This document shows, in pieces, positions 43,005-57,100 of a stretch of DNA of 64,000 bases. Each line of letters begins with the position of its first letter. The first letter of the stretch is position 1. The translations under genes and the position numbers were made by a program. The DNA comes from Symbiodinium natans. Its lineage: Eukaryota > Sar > Dinophyceae > Suessiales > Symbiodiniaceae. The notes under the pieces are model-generated. The model searched no databases. It had not been told where the DNA came from and saw only the letters and a list, made by a program, of their open reading frames with translations. The stretch spans positions 1,037,150 through 1,101,149 of the forward strand of contig CAJNDS010000890.1 of assembly GCA_905221605.1 (NCBI GenBank), in the 5' to 3' direction.

Positions 43005-46000
43005 CTGCGGGTGTAATTTGGGGCTGTAGCTATTCTACGTTATCAACGCCGAGCCTGAGCAATCAAGTCCTCAACCCGAAACCGTGAACCCTAAACCCCA
43101 AACCCTAAACCCCCCTAAACCCTAAACCCTGCACCCAAAACCCTACCTTACTTTAATTACACCTGAGGCTCTGGTGCTGTGCCTCTTTGGGGTTCGCTTT
43201 AGGGCTATGGGTCCTCAACCCTAACCTCTGAGACCTCTGAATCAAAGTAGGATCCTGCAACTAAGGGTATTTTTGAGCTCAGAGTGAGGGGGAAAGCTCC
43301 TGAGTCACTAAAGAGGCCTGTCAGCTGGCAGAATTTCATTAGGGTTTAGGGTTTAGGGTTTAGGGTTTAGGGTAACCCACGTCTTTGGATGACCGCACAG
43401 GAAACGGATCGAGCCGAAAAAGACGTTGGGCTCCCATTCTACAGTAAACAATAGGTTTCAGCCGTGGACTCGCCAGCCTATGGGGGGGCCTTTTATCAGC
43501 ATATATAGATACTGAGTTTATACTAGGGCTATCCAGGGATGAAAGGACGATCTTCGAAATATTTGATAATCATTGAGGGCCCATGTCCACAAAAAGCCCT
43601 GCTGCTTCGGGTCCTTTGGGCTTCGGCTGGGGATTTTGGAACCTCCCAAATCATCTACATAGGGTTTAGGGTACAGGGTTTATGGGAACTTACATCCCTA
43701 CTAAAGCCTAAAGCCTAAAGCCTAAAGCCTAAACCCTAAACCCTAAACCCTAAACCCTCCTCAGTGCGAGCTTGCTCGCGGAGGTCGAAGTGCTCCAGCA
43801 GCCAGTCGCACTCGGCATGGAGGTCAGAGGTGTACCTGAATTAGCAGGGTAGGTCGGGTTTAGGGCTTAGGGCTTAGGGCTTAGGGCTTAGGGCTTAGGG
43901 CTTAGGGCTTAGGGCTTAGGGCTTAGGGCTTAGGGCTTAGGGCTTAGGGCTTAGGGCTTAGGGCTTAGGCTTCTTAGAGGGTTTAGGGTTTAGAGGTCAG
44001 ATGTGTACCCTGGAGTTTACGTTTCTAGGTTTGAAGGATTTAGGGTTCAGGCTTAGAGGTTCCTGGGCTTCGAGGGTTGACCCTAAACCCTAGCCTAGAC
44101 CCTATAAACCCTGAACCGCGGGGGGGGGGGGGGGAGGTTAGTAGCCCCAAACCCTAGACCCCAACCCCAAACCCCAAACCCCCCAAACAAACCCTAAACC
44201 CTAACCCTAAACGGGGGGGGGGGGGGGGTAGTAGGGCAACCCATGCATTTTGGGCTTCGGGCAAAGAATCGAACAGGCATCAGGGGTTTTCAGACCCTTG
44301 GCCTGCCCAAAGGGATTTGTGGGTTTGTGGGTTTGGGGCTAGGGTTTGGGGTTTAGGGTTTAGGGTTTGGGGTTTAGGGTTTAGGGTTTGGGGTTTAGGG
44401 TTTAGGGTTTGGGGGTTTAGGGATTCAGGGTTTCGGGTTTAGGGCTTCGGGTCCCCTTTTTATGTGGTTCAACATCTCGTTAGGTGACGTCGAACCAACG
44501 AAGCCCTCGAATCATCGCCGGTCCTAAACCCTAAACCCTAAACCCTAAACCCTAAAGCCTGTTCCAGGGCCTGAGGCCACGAGTATAAGAGTGAGTCTCG
44601 AGGGGACCTTAGAGACCCAAACACTAAAGGGTTTAGGGTTTGAGGGCTAGGGTTTTAAACTCCTGGCTCTCAGCTCAAGACGCCTTGCCGCGTGGTTTGG
44701 GTTTGGGGTTTCGGGTTGAGGGTGTTTCGGGTTCATTTTGTAGTACGGGTACTGGGCGGAAGTTGAAGGGAAGCCTGTGAGACTCTTCTTACGCCCTCCG
44801 TAAAGTCTGGCACCCTTACAGCAAGAATCTACCAAGGGGCTTAGGGTTTAGGGTTTAGGCCACAATTTTGAGAATGGCCCATACGCTTTGTCTGGCTCTT
44901 ACGAACCACAGGAAGCCAGCTACACATGCATCAATCTTCAAATGGAGCGTCAGGCTACTGCAAGATGTCCCTCAATTCGCTAGATTCGCGAAGAGTGACT
45001 AGGGCGTGTCACGAAGCTGCCAGGGGCCTCATCAATGCAGGGTGAACACGAACACTCGCCTCATGTGACTGCATATCCAAGTCGCTCCTGGAATGAGCGG
45101 TAACGTGACAAGAGCTCTGGGTGCAGGGAGGGCACGTACTTGCTCACTTCCTCCTCACACTCTTCATCGTTCATGTGGCTGGAATCACTGGAATCCCTCG
45201 GGAAACGATTCAAGTCTGCAAACTTTGTCACGTTGAGAAGCAGGCTGTGCTGCTCCGAAGTTAGGTGGTCCTCGAACAAGAAGCTCATCATCTCTTCAAC
45301 CTGCTCGTCGAAACCCTGTGAGGATCCGGCGACCTTCTCGTAGACTAGGTGGAAGGTATCATTGACTGGCTGCTCAAAGGCACTCGTCATGTTTTCGATG
45401 AGGGCTAGCATCCGCTCTGCAACAAACTTGAGTCCTTCCTTGGGACCCAGCTGCAATAAGGTTCCTTCGGGATAGAACATGGCGTTGTAGGGCTCCATGC
45501 CCCGATGGTGATAGCAGTATGCTGAGACGATCATGGACACAGGATCTCGCACGATTCCCACGACGCGAATGCCTTTTGCACCGGCAGCTTCTCGTGCCTC
45601 CTGTGCTCTTTCGGCGGAGTAGAGGTCAATCCAGATCTGGAGCGGTGCCTCGGGGAAGAGGCAAGTAAAGGGATAACACGGCTGAATCCAACGGCCCATG
45701 TCCCCTTCCTTCGCCCCAAGGGCATAGAAGACCATCTTGAAGAGAGTATCCAGGAGATAGACACCGGCCTTGTGATGACAAGCAAAGATGTACTTGTGGT
45801 GAAGGAGCCAGGGCTGCGACAAAAGTTCACTCTGGGCTGTTGAGTTGTTGGGCGCTGGAGCAACTCGTGGCAGCACCTTCCGTTGGACAAAGTTCAGTGC
45901 ATTGGACTCCTCGGTGAAGCCGGAACAGCTCCAAGCTGAACAAAGAAGCCCGAGCAATAGCCGCTGAGCAGTCGGCTGCATGGTGATAGGAAGGGAAAGC

Positions 46001-46993
46001 GTATGAATGAAATTTGCTCTTCAGGCTAGCAGCAGGGTTGTCTGAGCCTTAAAGGCAGCCGGCGACAGGGACATGTTATGAGCAGCTCTGGAGGTTAGGG
46101 AATCTGCAGACCTTTCCTTCATTTGTTCCAGGCAGCTTGGTGGGAAATTGCGAACCCTGCAGCACCCCCCCCCCCCCCGCTTCCTGCCACAATAAAAGGA
46201 GTTACACGGTATAAGATATACGTTTTGACTAGACATAGCTATGGTTCTTCTGCTCGTTTCCCAAGTTCTTAGTAAGCCCTCACCCTAAAACCCTAAACCC
46301 CCAGCATCCTAAACTCTTTAACCTTAGAAGTTGGGATGTTCCCCCTTATACTAACAGTCCTAAATAGGGATTATTGTAACCTATGAGAATCCCTATATAC
46401 TAAAGGGAACATCCGCCCGCCCTAAGCCCTTCACCCTCTACCATTTCGACCCTTGCTGTCTTCATGATTTGTTGAAGGAGGGTCACTTCGCCGCAGCCGT
46501 CAACTCCTGATGTCGGGGGCTGGCCAAGGGAGCTTGCTTCCTCTCCTTCTCCGGCCCTCCCCTCCCCCCGCCCAATAAAAAACTCAAACTCTAAACCCTA
46601 AACCCTACACCCTAAACTTCAAACTCTAAACACCACACCCGAAAGAGACCCCCAAGCCCCCAAGTCCTAAACCATCAACCGAAACCACACGCACTGACAG
46701 GTCTTAGCTGCAACGAGCAGGGGCCCTGCATAGGTGACCGCCCTTAGATACCCCCTACAAGCCTTATCAAGCCCCAAGGGGGCCCTTACTTCAGAACCCT
46801 TTAAAGAAGGTAAGGGACCAAATCAAGGGGCCATGTAACTACCCTTAGAAGCAAATGAAACACATGACCCTCTGTCGGGGGCCTAGTTCACAAAGAACTT
46901 AGGGCCAAACCCCCCCCCTAAGCCGCCAACCCCCTAAACCCCAAGCTATATCGTAATTGAATACATACTTCCGCTATTGTGACTTGATATGGA

Positions 46994-47028
<35 letters not shown>

Positions 47029-50000
47029 GTATGAGCGACTGACAAAACCCTGTGTTCGGCGAACGTTGCGCGACTTGCTTGGTGGACCTCTATCGATTTT
47101 CGAGGATTAGCAACCTGACAAATGCAGCCCCTCTTCGATAACATTGGGGTGTTTTTGGGCGGGCCCCTACCGATTTTCGAGGAAAAGTACAAAACAAATA
47201 AACAGAAGGCATGCAACGTCGAGACAAGATTGGGTTTACATTAGTTTTGTCCGATGCTCATCTATTGTCTTGTATTCTCTACATAACGGCTTAGGGTTTA
47301 TGAGTGCTTACCAGGGTCACCAATTGCCCAGTTTGGGGAGTAGCCCCTGCACTCCGAACCCCACGGCGTGTCATTGGGTTGACTACTTGGAGGTCCGGAG
47401 TACGTGTAGCATACCCTAAACCCTAAACCCTTGACCTAAGTAGTCGAGGCTATCATGATGAACGCTCGGCCCTAAAGAAGTGAAGGTAGTATGACAGTGC
47501 CCTGCACCTCCAAGCGGAGGAGGGGTGCCAGGGTCGAGGTTTGGGGTCCTGGGGTGTAGCCCTAAACCCTAAACCCTACACCCTAAACCCTAAACCCTGA
47601 ACCCTGAACCCTGAACCCTGAACCCAAAACCCAAAACCCTAAACCCTAAAGGCCCTAAACCCTATGAGTAAAGGGGTTGAGGGTCCCATCATCCAGCCTG
47701 CTTCTTGCCCGCGTTCTCCTTCTGGTCATCGTTGAGATCCCCCTGGCAACTATGAATCATCGGGTTCTTAAGGGAGGGAGGCTTAGGGTTTCGGGTTTAG
47801 GGTTTAGGGTTCGGGGTTTAGGGTTTCGGGCTGAGGTAACCCAAGGTTCTCTAATACTCCCACTACTCCCTAAAAAGCAAGGGCGCAACCTAACATTTTA
47901 ATGGTTTAGGCTAGGGTTTAGGGTTTAGGGTTTAGGGTTTAGGATTTAGGGTTTAGGGTTTAGGGTTTGGGGTTTGGGGTTTGGGGTCTGGGGTGTGGGG
48001 TTTGTTGTTTGGGGGTTGGGGTTTGGGGTTTGGGGTTTGGGGTTTAGTGTTTAGGGTTTGGGGTTTGGGGTTTGGGGTTAGGGGAAGTAACTTAGGAATA
48101 AAACCCAAAAAGGCCGCCTACTCTGGGGATCCCGGACTCCGTAAAAAGGGCTTAGGGCTTAAGGTTTGAGGTTTAGGCCCTCGTGTGTAAAACGTGAGCC
48201 CTAAGCTAAGCCTGTACGACTGTACGGCCGAAGCGTCTGTGCCCTGCATGCAAGAAACCCTGAACCCAATCCCCCCCCCCCCCGTCCCAAAAACAAATAG
48301 TATACAAAAGGAAGCCCTAAAAACTAAGCCCTTAACAGCACAATCGAACCCCTAGGCCCTAATGAAGCGCTAAACCCCTAAAAAACCCCAAGCCCTAAAC
48401 CAGCCCTTGAGAAATCACAGCCTTGGGAAGTTCCCCCTTCTACTAACAGTACTAACAGTTCTTAGTAGGGATTGTACTAGTGGGGGGGGGGACTAGAATC
48501 CTTACTAAGCACGATAAGTATAAAGGGAGAACATCCACCACCCAAACCCTAAACCCTAAACCCCAAACATCCCGATCTCAACCCCAGGAGGGATGCCTCG
48601 AGGTCGGCTTTGTCCTGTGCCTTCGAGGCGGCCAGGGCCATGTCGGCCTGACACGAAGCGTCGGCGAGTTTTTCCCCCAAGACGTTCTTCTTGGCCCCAA
48701 AGAGTCGATTCCGTAAAACCGGGAGCCCTAAACCCTAAACCCTAAACCCTGTAGGGTGTGAGGACTCAGGAAGGCTTCGGAGGGTTTCGAGGGCGAGGAA
48801 GTTTCAAGGCGATTTTTGGGCATTCGGAATCAATGCTTCATGATCCCGATCATGCCCTACAAAGAGCCTTTGTTGCGTTCAACCCTAAACCCTAAACCCT
48901 AGACATTAAACCCGAAATCCTAAACACCCAAACCCGACTCTCAGAAATCCTTATACCCTGATACTAGGATGGCCCTTAAGACCCTCTTAAAAAAGTCCTA
49001 AACATGATCCTCTTAAACCAGATAAGGGAAAATGTGAAACAACCCCAAGGGTTTACCCAGGCTATGTAGAGTTTAGGGTCTAGTTCCATGGTCCCTTGAT
49101 ACAGGCCCTCACACTTGGAAAACCCTGATAAACCCTTATAGACCACGAAACTACCCTTCGACCTTTAAGACCTAAATTAGATCCGAAGCCCTAAGCACCT
49201 CTCTCTTCTTGGCTGCATCGGCCACCGTCTCTTGGTAGTCAGCCTGGCTAAAGCGCGCTAGGGGCCTCCTGAACCCTAACTTAGTTGTTGAGTTCATATG
49301 CCCCCCGCCCCAAAAAAAAGTGTACACATTCAGTTCTAAAGGGGATTATCGTATCCCAAAAAGTGTAAAGTGTACTTATTCAGCTACTAAGCTGAAACCC
49401 TAAGCCCTGATTGAAACCCTAAAATCTGCAAAAGAGTCCAAACTCTCCAAACTCTATAACCACTCAGCCCCATGCCACCCTCGTTTATAGGGCCTGCATA
49501 GGGTGTAGGGCCAGTTTAGGGTTGAGGGTTGAGGGTCAACCCCTGGTTGAGTGGGGCTTGATTAGGGTTTAGGGTTCTGGCCCACGCAAAAAAGTGGCCC
49601 TAAACCCTAAACCCTAAACCCTAAACCCTAAACCCTAAACCCTCGTGGGGAGCCCTAGGCTCGGGCTGAGGCTTTGTTTTGGGAGGAGTTGGGGAAATAG
49701 GGGGTACCCTTTTTGGGGGGCTTAGGGTTTCGGCTTTTGGGTTTAGGGTTTAGGGATAGGGGTGCCCCTGTTGACCCGAGAAGATCCTTGGTGAACTCAC
49801 TCACAGCGTGCCGTGAAGTTGGAGCACTGAGCCCAGCAGTCGACAAGGGTCGCGCATGCGTGATGTGAAGGTTTTCACCTCTCAACGGCTGATAGCGCGC
49901 CGTTGTTGCGGCAACAATAGCCCTAAACCCTAAACCCTAAACCCTAAACCCTAAGCCCTAAACCCTAAACCCTAAACCCAAACCTGTAGACTTCAGGTCT

Positions 50001-53000
50001 GACAGTCGCGCCATCCAAGCAGATTTCTGCTGGCCACCACTAGTGAGACCTTGTGGCCATCACGGTCCAACCTGGGCCATCACGGTCCAACCTGGACCAG
50101 TGCCACTGTACCCAACAGGAACATGAAACCAAGTCGCACGTCCGCGAGAAAACCAAGGCACGCGCACCAAGAGAGCCGTTGCAGGCGCTTTCAACCCAGA
50201 GGGGGTCCATTTGTAGTACTCTCATGGAATTAGGTACCCCAAAACCCTTGTTAGTATGGTTTTTGGGTACCTAATTCCATCATAGTGCTACAATTGACCC
50301 TCTGGGCAAGGTCTGGCAAGTTGACAGCTCGGTAGGCGTAGACACAAGACTCCCCGGCTGGCCCCACTGGTTTAGGGTTTAGGGTTTACGGTTTAGGGAT
50401 CTTTACTACAGGCCTCCTGCTTTCTTCGGGTCTCTAGTATAGTGCATTCTTTGGTTTAAGTACTTGTTCACAGGCACCACGAGCAGGCGAAAGCGACTGC
50501 AACAACGAAGAAGCCCAAAGCACCACGTGCTCCAGGCGTGCGGATGGCGTATGTCTCTTGAACCTGTTCTTGAGGAACACAGGCACGGTCCCTAAACCCT
50601 AAACCCTAACCCTACACCTCAGGCTGTTGGAGTTTTCATGAGACCAGGCCAGGCAGTCACGCACACCATGACACATCGGCACAGCCAAGCAACGACGTTT
50701 ACGGAATACCTAACAACTAGACCCAGAAGTAACCTAGGAATAAAAAGGGTGCCCTTTTTGGTTTAAAGGGGGTTCTGAGGGCCCTGCACTCTACACCCTA
50801 GAAAAGGGAATCAGGGCCTGCTCTGGGTCCGGGGGCAAGGGGGGGGGGGGGGGGAACCCCAAACCCTACACGCTAAACCCTAACCCTAAACCTGAAGTGC
50901 AAACAAAGGGGAAATTCAGTGGCAAACACGAGGATGAGCCTAAGCACGGTGCTTGGATCGAGTGTCGTTGTCGGGTTTCAGGAACTACCCTATTACCCTA
51001 AGGGTTTAGGGTTGGGGGCTTGGGGTTCGGGGTTTGGGGTTTGGGGTTTAGGGTTTAGGGTGACGGAAACTATTTGTAAGGGTCCACGTACCTGATTATT
51101 ATGTACTTGGGTCCTAAAGTCCCAAGCATAGGAGGTACTTTAAAGTCCAAGTATTCCCTGTTTAGGCACATGGACCCTTAGGGTTAGGGATTACAGGGGT
51201 TTGGGGCTTGGGTGTAGGCCGCAGGGAACCAGCTGCCTGAGCGTTCTCCTCTTCGGTTTTGGCGACCGCCATTTCCTGCCAGGCTTAGCAAACATGCACA
51301 CATACACCCTATGGCCGGAGGGAAAGCGATGGTGGGTGGGTGGGTGGGTGCCGGCGCATATACCCCTTACAGTATAGATCCCAAGTTAGAAAATCCTGCA
51401 GGCTAAACTGAAGCCCTAAAACCCTCGCAGCCTAAGCCACAAAATTCGAACCTGGGCTAGGACTGTTTCAGTTTCGATTCTACCAGGTTGTTCTTCTTCA
51501 GGAACTTGTGTACCATAAACAGGGTTATAACCCTAACCCTAGTTCCTAGACACTGAACCCTAAACCGGAACTGGGAACTTGATTTAAGTTTCATAGCAAA
51601 CCCTATGGCAGTTTTTTTTCTTCTTTTTTTTTTTGGGGGGGGGTCTGGGGAGGATGGGAGAATTTGAAGACGTGCTTGCTTAGGGCTTCCGGGCTTTTCG
51701 GCTAGCTCTGAGATAGAGCTTCAGGGTTTAGAGCCTTTAGGGCCTTAAGGTTTCAAGACGCTTAGTTTTTAAGGTTTGATTTAAGGCGTTTCAGGGTCTA
51801 GGGTTTAGGGATGAGAGTTTAAAGGTCCCCAGGAAGTCTGCTAGCCATGGCAGGGCGATCCTTCTCGATGTCGCTGGACAGCGTGTCGATCATCTTCAGC
51901 ACACCGTTGCTCTCCTTTCTGCGGGCTTCTTGCAAAAGGTGCACCTAAACCTTTGCCTTTGAATCAATCCTACTGGTTGATATTAAAGCCCGCTCTCGTG
52001 TCTTACGAGGGACTGTGACGTACTAGCCCATAAATGGCTACATGAGTGTCTTGAGGTATGGCCTAGAGCCTACTCAAAATTACCCAAATCACAACCCTAC
52101 CGGCGGAACCCTAAACTAACCCCAGACCCTGCACCCTAAAAACCAACCCTAGATAGACCCTGCACTCTAAGACCCTAAGCCCTGAAAGTTCAACCCCCTG
52201 CCCGGCCGAGGGTTCAGGGTTTAAGGCCTAGAGCCTAAGGTTCGGGTGGCGGCACCCTCAGTTTGGGGGGCCGTTTTAAGCGAGCCTTAAGGGAATAGAA
52301 GGGCTTGGGGTTTAGGGTTTAGGGTTTAGGGTTTAGGGTTAGGAGAGGAACCTCTTAGGGTTACATCCTTAGGGGTGCGAGTCTCAATCCCTCGAGCACT
52401 GCGCTCAGCTGATCATTTCTACACCCTAAACCCTAGACCCGAACCTCCAGGGTCCCTAGGGAACCTTGAGGGGCACAACCTTGGGGGCACAAGTCTTCAT
52501 CCCATTCTAAACTCCTTAAACTCCCTAAACCAAGGGCCCGTTCACCCCCACAAGCCCTAAACCCTAAACCCTAAACCCGAAACCCTCAAGCCAGACTTCC
52601 ACAAACCTGATCCTGACCCTCAAAGTTTATAGGGTTTAGGGCAGGTTTAGGGTTTAGGGTTTAGGGTTTAGGGTTTAGGGTTTAGGGTTTAGGGGTCTCC
52701 TCAAACCCCTCACAAAACCCTAAACACCCTGGTCCCTAAGCCTTTGAGCACTAAACGCCCAAAAGCCCCCGTTGCCCTGGACCCTAAACCCTAAACCCTA
52801 AACCCTAAACCCTAAACCCTAAGCACCTCGGACTTCTTCTGGTAGCCGCCTTCGAAGGTTGGTGGTGGCTGCTGCACCTCTCACAGAAGGTCTTAGGGTT
52901 TAGGGTTTAGGGCTTAGGGCTTAGGGTTTAGGGTTTAGGGTTCAGGGTTTATGGTGGTGGGGTGTAAGGTTTTGGGGGGCTCTGCCCTTAACCCTAAATA

Positions 53001-54131
53001 TGGGATCCTCGGGCGCAAAATCCCAAACCCCCAAGCCCGGGTTCGGGGTTTAGGGTTTAGGGTTTAGGGTTTAGGGATTAGGGTTGAGGGTTTAGGGGTT
53101 AGGATTCCATGGTCAAGCCCCAAGCGTCCTTGCTGGACGCGCGCTGGAAGAAAGAGACTGCATTGGCCTCCAAAGCCTGCGCCGAGGCGACGTACAGGGT
53201 TCAGGGCTTGGGGTTTGGGTTTGGGGTTTAGGGTTTAGGGTTTAGGGTTTGGGGTCTAGGGGCTTAAAAAATAGGGTTCAGGGCTTGGGGTTTGGGTTTG
53301 GGGGTTTCGGGTTGGGGGGTTTAGGGTTTAGGGTTTGGGGTTTATTCCGGCTTTGGGTATGGGAACCCTCAACCCTAAACCCTAAACACTTTGAGTTAAG
53401 CGTTGGGGGTTTGCGGTTTAGGGTGCACGTGAGGATTTAGGGTTTCCAACTTAGCGATGCCAGCGACTGGAGCACCTCAACCTAAGGGTCCATGTACCTA
53501 AATAAGGGTTTAGGGTTTATAATTTAGGGAATACTTCGGCCTTAAAGTACCTCCTATTTAATTAGGGACCTTAGGGCCCAAGTACATAACAATGAACTAC
53601 ATGGACCTGTAGGGTCCCATGGCCGATATAGTTGCCAGTACACCCATCCATGTCCATAAACGCCAGAAAATTTCAGCATCATACCGAACGTGCACGATTA
53701 CTCTTTAGAGTCTCGATCTAGCTTGTCATGCTAGGGACCATACCACGCTACCCAAAACTAAGAACCACAACAGAGTCTCTATGGGACCCCAAGCAAACGA
53801 CAGAACGTTAAACCCTACATGCTAAAACCCAAGGACCCCCGAACCGAAACTCCTAGACCCCAAAACCTCAGCCCTAAATCGAAAAAAAAAAAAAAAAAAC
53901 CTCAACCCTCACGCCTGAAACCCGAAACCCTCGAACCCAAACACTCGACCGTCAGGCCCGAAACCTAGGGAACAACTCTTTGTTGCTTTAGGGTTTATTG
54001 GGTTTTGGGATTAGGGTTTATGAGGTTAGGGGGCTGCGTCCCCTGTGGTGAGGTTGCACCGCTTGAGGCTGCGAGAAAGCCCTTCCCTGCAAAACACAAT
54101 GCTCTCTCTCTCTCTCCCTCTCTTTCTCTCG

Positions 54132-54182
<51 letters not shown>

Positions 54183-57100
54183 TTCTCTCTATATATATAT
54201 ATGATTTCCTCGAAAAGTCACATATAATCATGTATACGAAAACATTAAGCGTCCTAAATGAAAGGAGCTTAGAACAGATACGTCAGCAAACACATAAGCG
54301 AATGTGTGTGGAATGCACCATACGTGGGGCACGCCAACATTCAGTGACGTTAGAGGCTTCCGGCCCTAAGAGACAGTCGACTCCTTCCCAGACGTTTGGG
54401 GTGTGTAGATGCCCTAAACCCTAACCCCTAAACCCCTAAGCCCTAAACCCTAAACCCTGAACCCTAACCTTACACCCTAAACACTACACCCCAAACTGGC
54501 TTTAGGTTTGGAGGCAATGGGTCCTTCAGCTGGATGAAGCTCGACTGCCAGCAGAGCATAGGGGTCCTGAGCTGCACACCAAGGTGTTTAGGGTTTATTG
54601 TTTGGGGTTTAGGGTTTGGGGTAGGTTTTAGGGTTTGGGGTTTATTGTTTGGGGTTTAGGGTTTGGGGTTTCGGGTTTGGGGTTTAGGGTGAAGGGTTTG
54701 GGGTTTAGTGCTTAAGTTTCTTAGGGGTAGTTACATGGTTCCTTAGCATGGGCCCTGAAGAGGCACTCCTAAAAAAAAAAACCCTAATCTACCATACACA
54801 AATTCAGAAATAAGGGACCATTTTCAGGGCCCATGAAAACTACCCTTTTAAAGTTTAGGGCTATGAAGGCAGTATGGAAGGAGTGCATGGAGAGCCTAAA
54901 CCCTAAACCCTAAACCCTAAACCCTAAACCCTAAACCCTAAACCCTAAAACCTAAACCCTAAACCTAACCCTAAACCTAAACCCTAAACCCTAAACCCTA
55001 AACCCTAAACCCTAAACCCTGAACCCTCCACAATAAACCCTAACATGCAACTCCCAACTCTGCAAGTCCAAGGCGTAGAGCTACGTACGTGCCATGCATC
55101 ACAAGCGTAATTCCTCTGACAGAAAATCGAAGAGATTGCATGAACCCGAAACCCTAAACCCTTAACCCTCATCCTCAAAATAACCGAACCATAAGGTAGG
55201 TTTCCTTCACAAGTTTCCGGGACGCCGAATCCCACTAGAACAACCCCGCCCCCCCCCCCCCCCCCCCCCCCCGCCCACCCCACCCCAGGTACTTCCCCAA
55301 CATGCCACGCAGTTCGCCCCGTGTTCGCTTGAGGGCTGAGGGTTTAGGGTTTAGGGTTTATTTAGGGTTGAAGGCCTATAGGGGTCAGGGTAAGTCCTTA
55401 AAGCCCTCAACCCTTAGCCGCTCGCAAGCCTCTAAACACCCCAACCCCTAAAACGCCAAAACCCTAAACCCTTACGCCCTGAACCCTAAAACCCTAAACA
55501 CAAAAACCTGAAAGCCCCAAACCCCTACACCCGAAATTCCCAAATCCCTAAACCCTAAACCCTAAACCCCAACTTAGCACAGCAGTGCGGGCGGGACACG
55601 TAGGGGCTCTTCGTGGTGGTCTCCGTGACCATGGTCGGGTTGTAGACCTCTTGTATCTTAGGGTGTAGGGTTTAGGGTTTAGGGCTTAGGGTTCAGGGTT
55701 TGAAGTTTAGAGTTTAGGGTTTAGTTTGGGGTGTGGAATCATGGGCCCTCATTAGTGATGTCCCTGACCCTTCTTTCAAAGTGTGGGCCCTTATTCTTTC
55801 AAAGTGTGGGCCCTTATTCTATGTGGCGTATGTAACGGCAAGAATAACAAGGGACCCAAAGTAAGGGGTCTTATACTTGGGAAGCTAGATTGTAGGGCTT
55901 TAGGGTTTAGGGGTCAGGGTTTGGGATTTGGGGTTTAGGGTTTTTTCGGCTTAGGGTGTCTTCGCTGAGCTGTGCTTATTATATCTGCAGCTTATTTTAA
56001 TCTTACGTTGAACTCCAACCAAGCTAGACCCCTTAAGTAAGGAACATATAGTAGATCATAAAGTCATAAAGCATCCTTGATATGATTTAAGGTATATTCT
56101 TTATTTAAGGGGTATTGGGCTCTTTGGGAGCCTTAGGGAACCGTATAAGGGATACCGAAAACCGTGAACACCCAAAACCCTGAACCCTGGACCCTCCTGT
56201 CAAGAAGCATGTGCGCCACCGTACCCTGAAGAACGTAGATTTCAACTCTCCAGATCCAGAAAGGATTGCCATCGGGAATGTCGTGCCCTGGGGGTTTAGG
56301 ATTTTTAATCTAGGGCTGTTCACTAAACATCCATACAAACAAGGCGCCCTACCCTAAGCCCTAAGCCCTAAGCCCTAAACCCTAAACCCCATCAACCCTA
56401 TAGGATTCAGGGTCCTTTCGGTAGGAGACCACCGGGCGCCTTGTTCATGCGATCCCGGGCCAGCGTGAGCAGATCCAGGGAGGCGGAGTTCGAAGACATG
56501 CTGTCCTTTTCATGAGGCGTTGAAACCTCCTAAACCCTGGCCCTTAAAAGGGTAAGGTTTAGGGTTTAGGGTTTAGGGTTTAGGGTTTAGGGTTTAGGGT
56601 TTAGGGTTTAGGGTTTAGGGTTTAGGGTCCTGGCCCCTTAGTATGGGCCCTTAAATGGGTGCTGGTACCGCTTATGTACCCCGTCTATACCCCATACATA
56701 TTAAGGTCCCATACATCAGAATCCTTTAAAGGAGGTTAGGGACCATATTAAGGGCCCGTGAAACTGCCCTCAGAAACCCTAAACCCCCTGAACCCTAAAA
56801 CCCCTAAACCTTCCCAGATCTTAAGCACTTCAGGATTCAGAGTCTTGGAGAAAATTGGGGCTTTAACTTCGAAACCTTAGGGTTTTAGGGCTTTGCGGTT
56901 TCGCGTTTTTAGAGCTTAGGGTCTAAAGTGGGGGGGGTCATAGGTGTGGTAGTTTCAGGTTTCGAGTCCCCTAAGCCCTAAACCCTTACCCCCAAACTGT
57001 GTCCGAAGCTGTGAGGGGAAGGGGGGGGCGGGGTGTTGAGATGTGGAAGGCGCGGGTCCAGAACTGATCATCTGCGCTGCCTTAAGTCCCAACTAGCCTC

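Noticed and set aside
56190-56290. Minus frame HDIPDGNPFWIWRVEIYVLQ
   Set aside because: Convincing to the eye but falls between exons 8 and 9, which complete NK-VYNP directly. The plus strand is also open.
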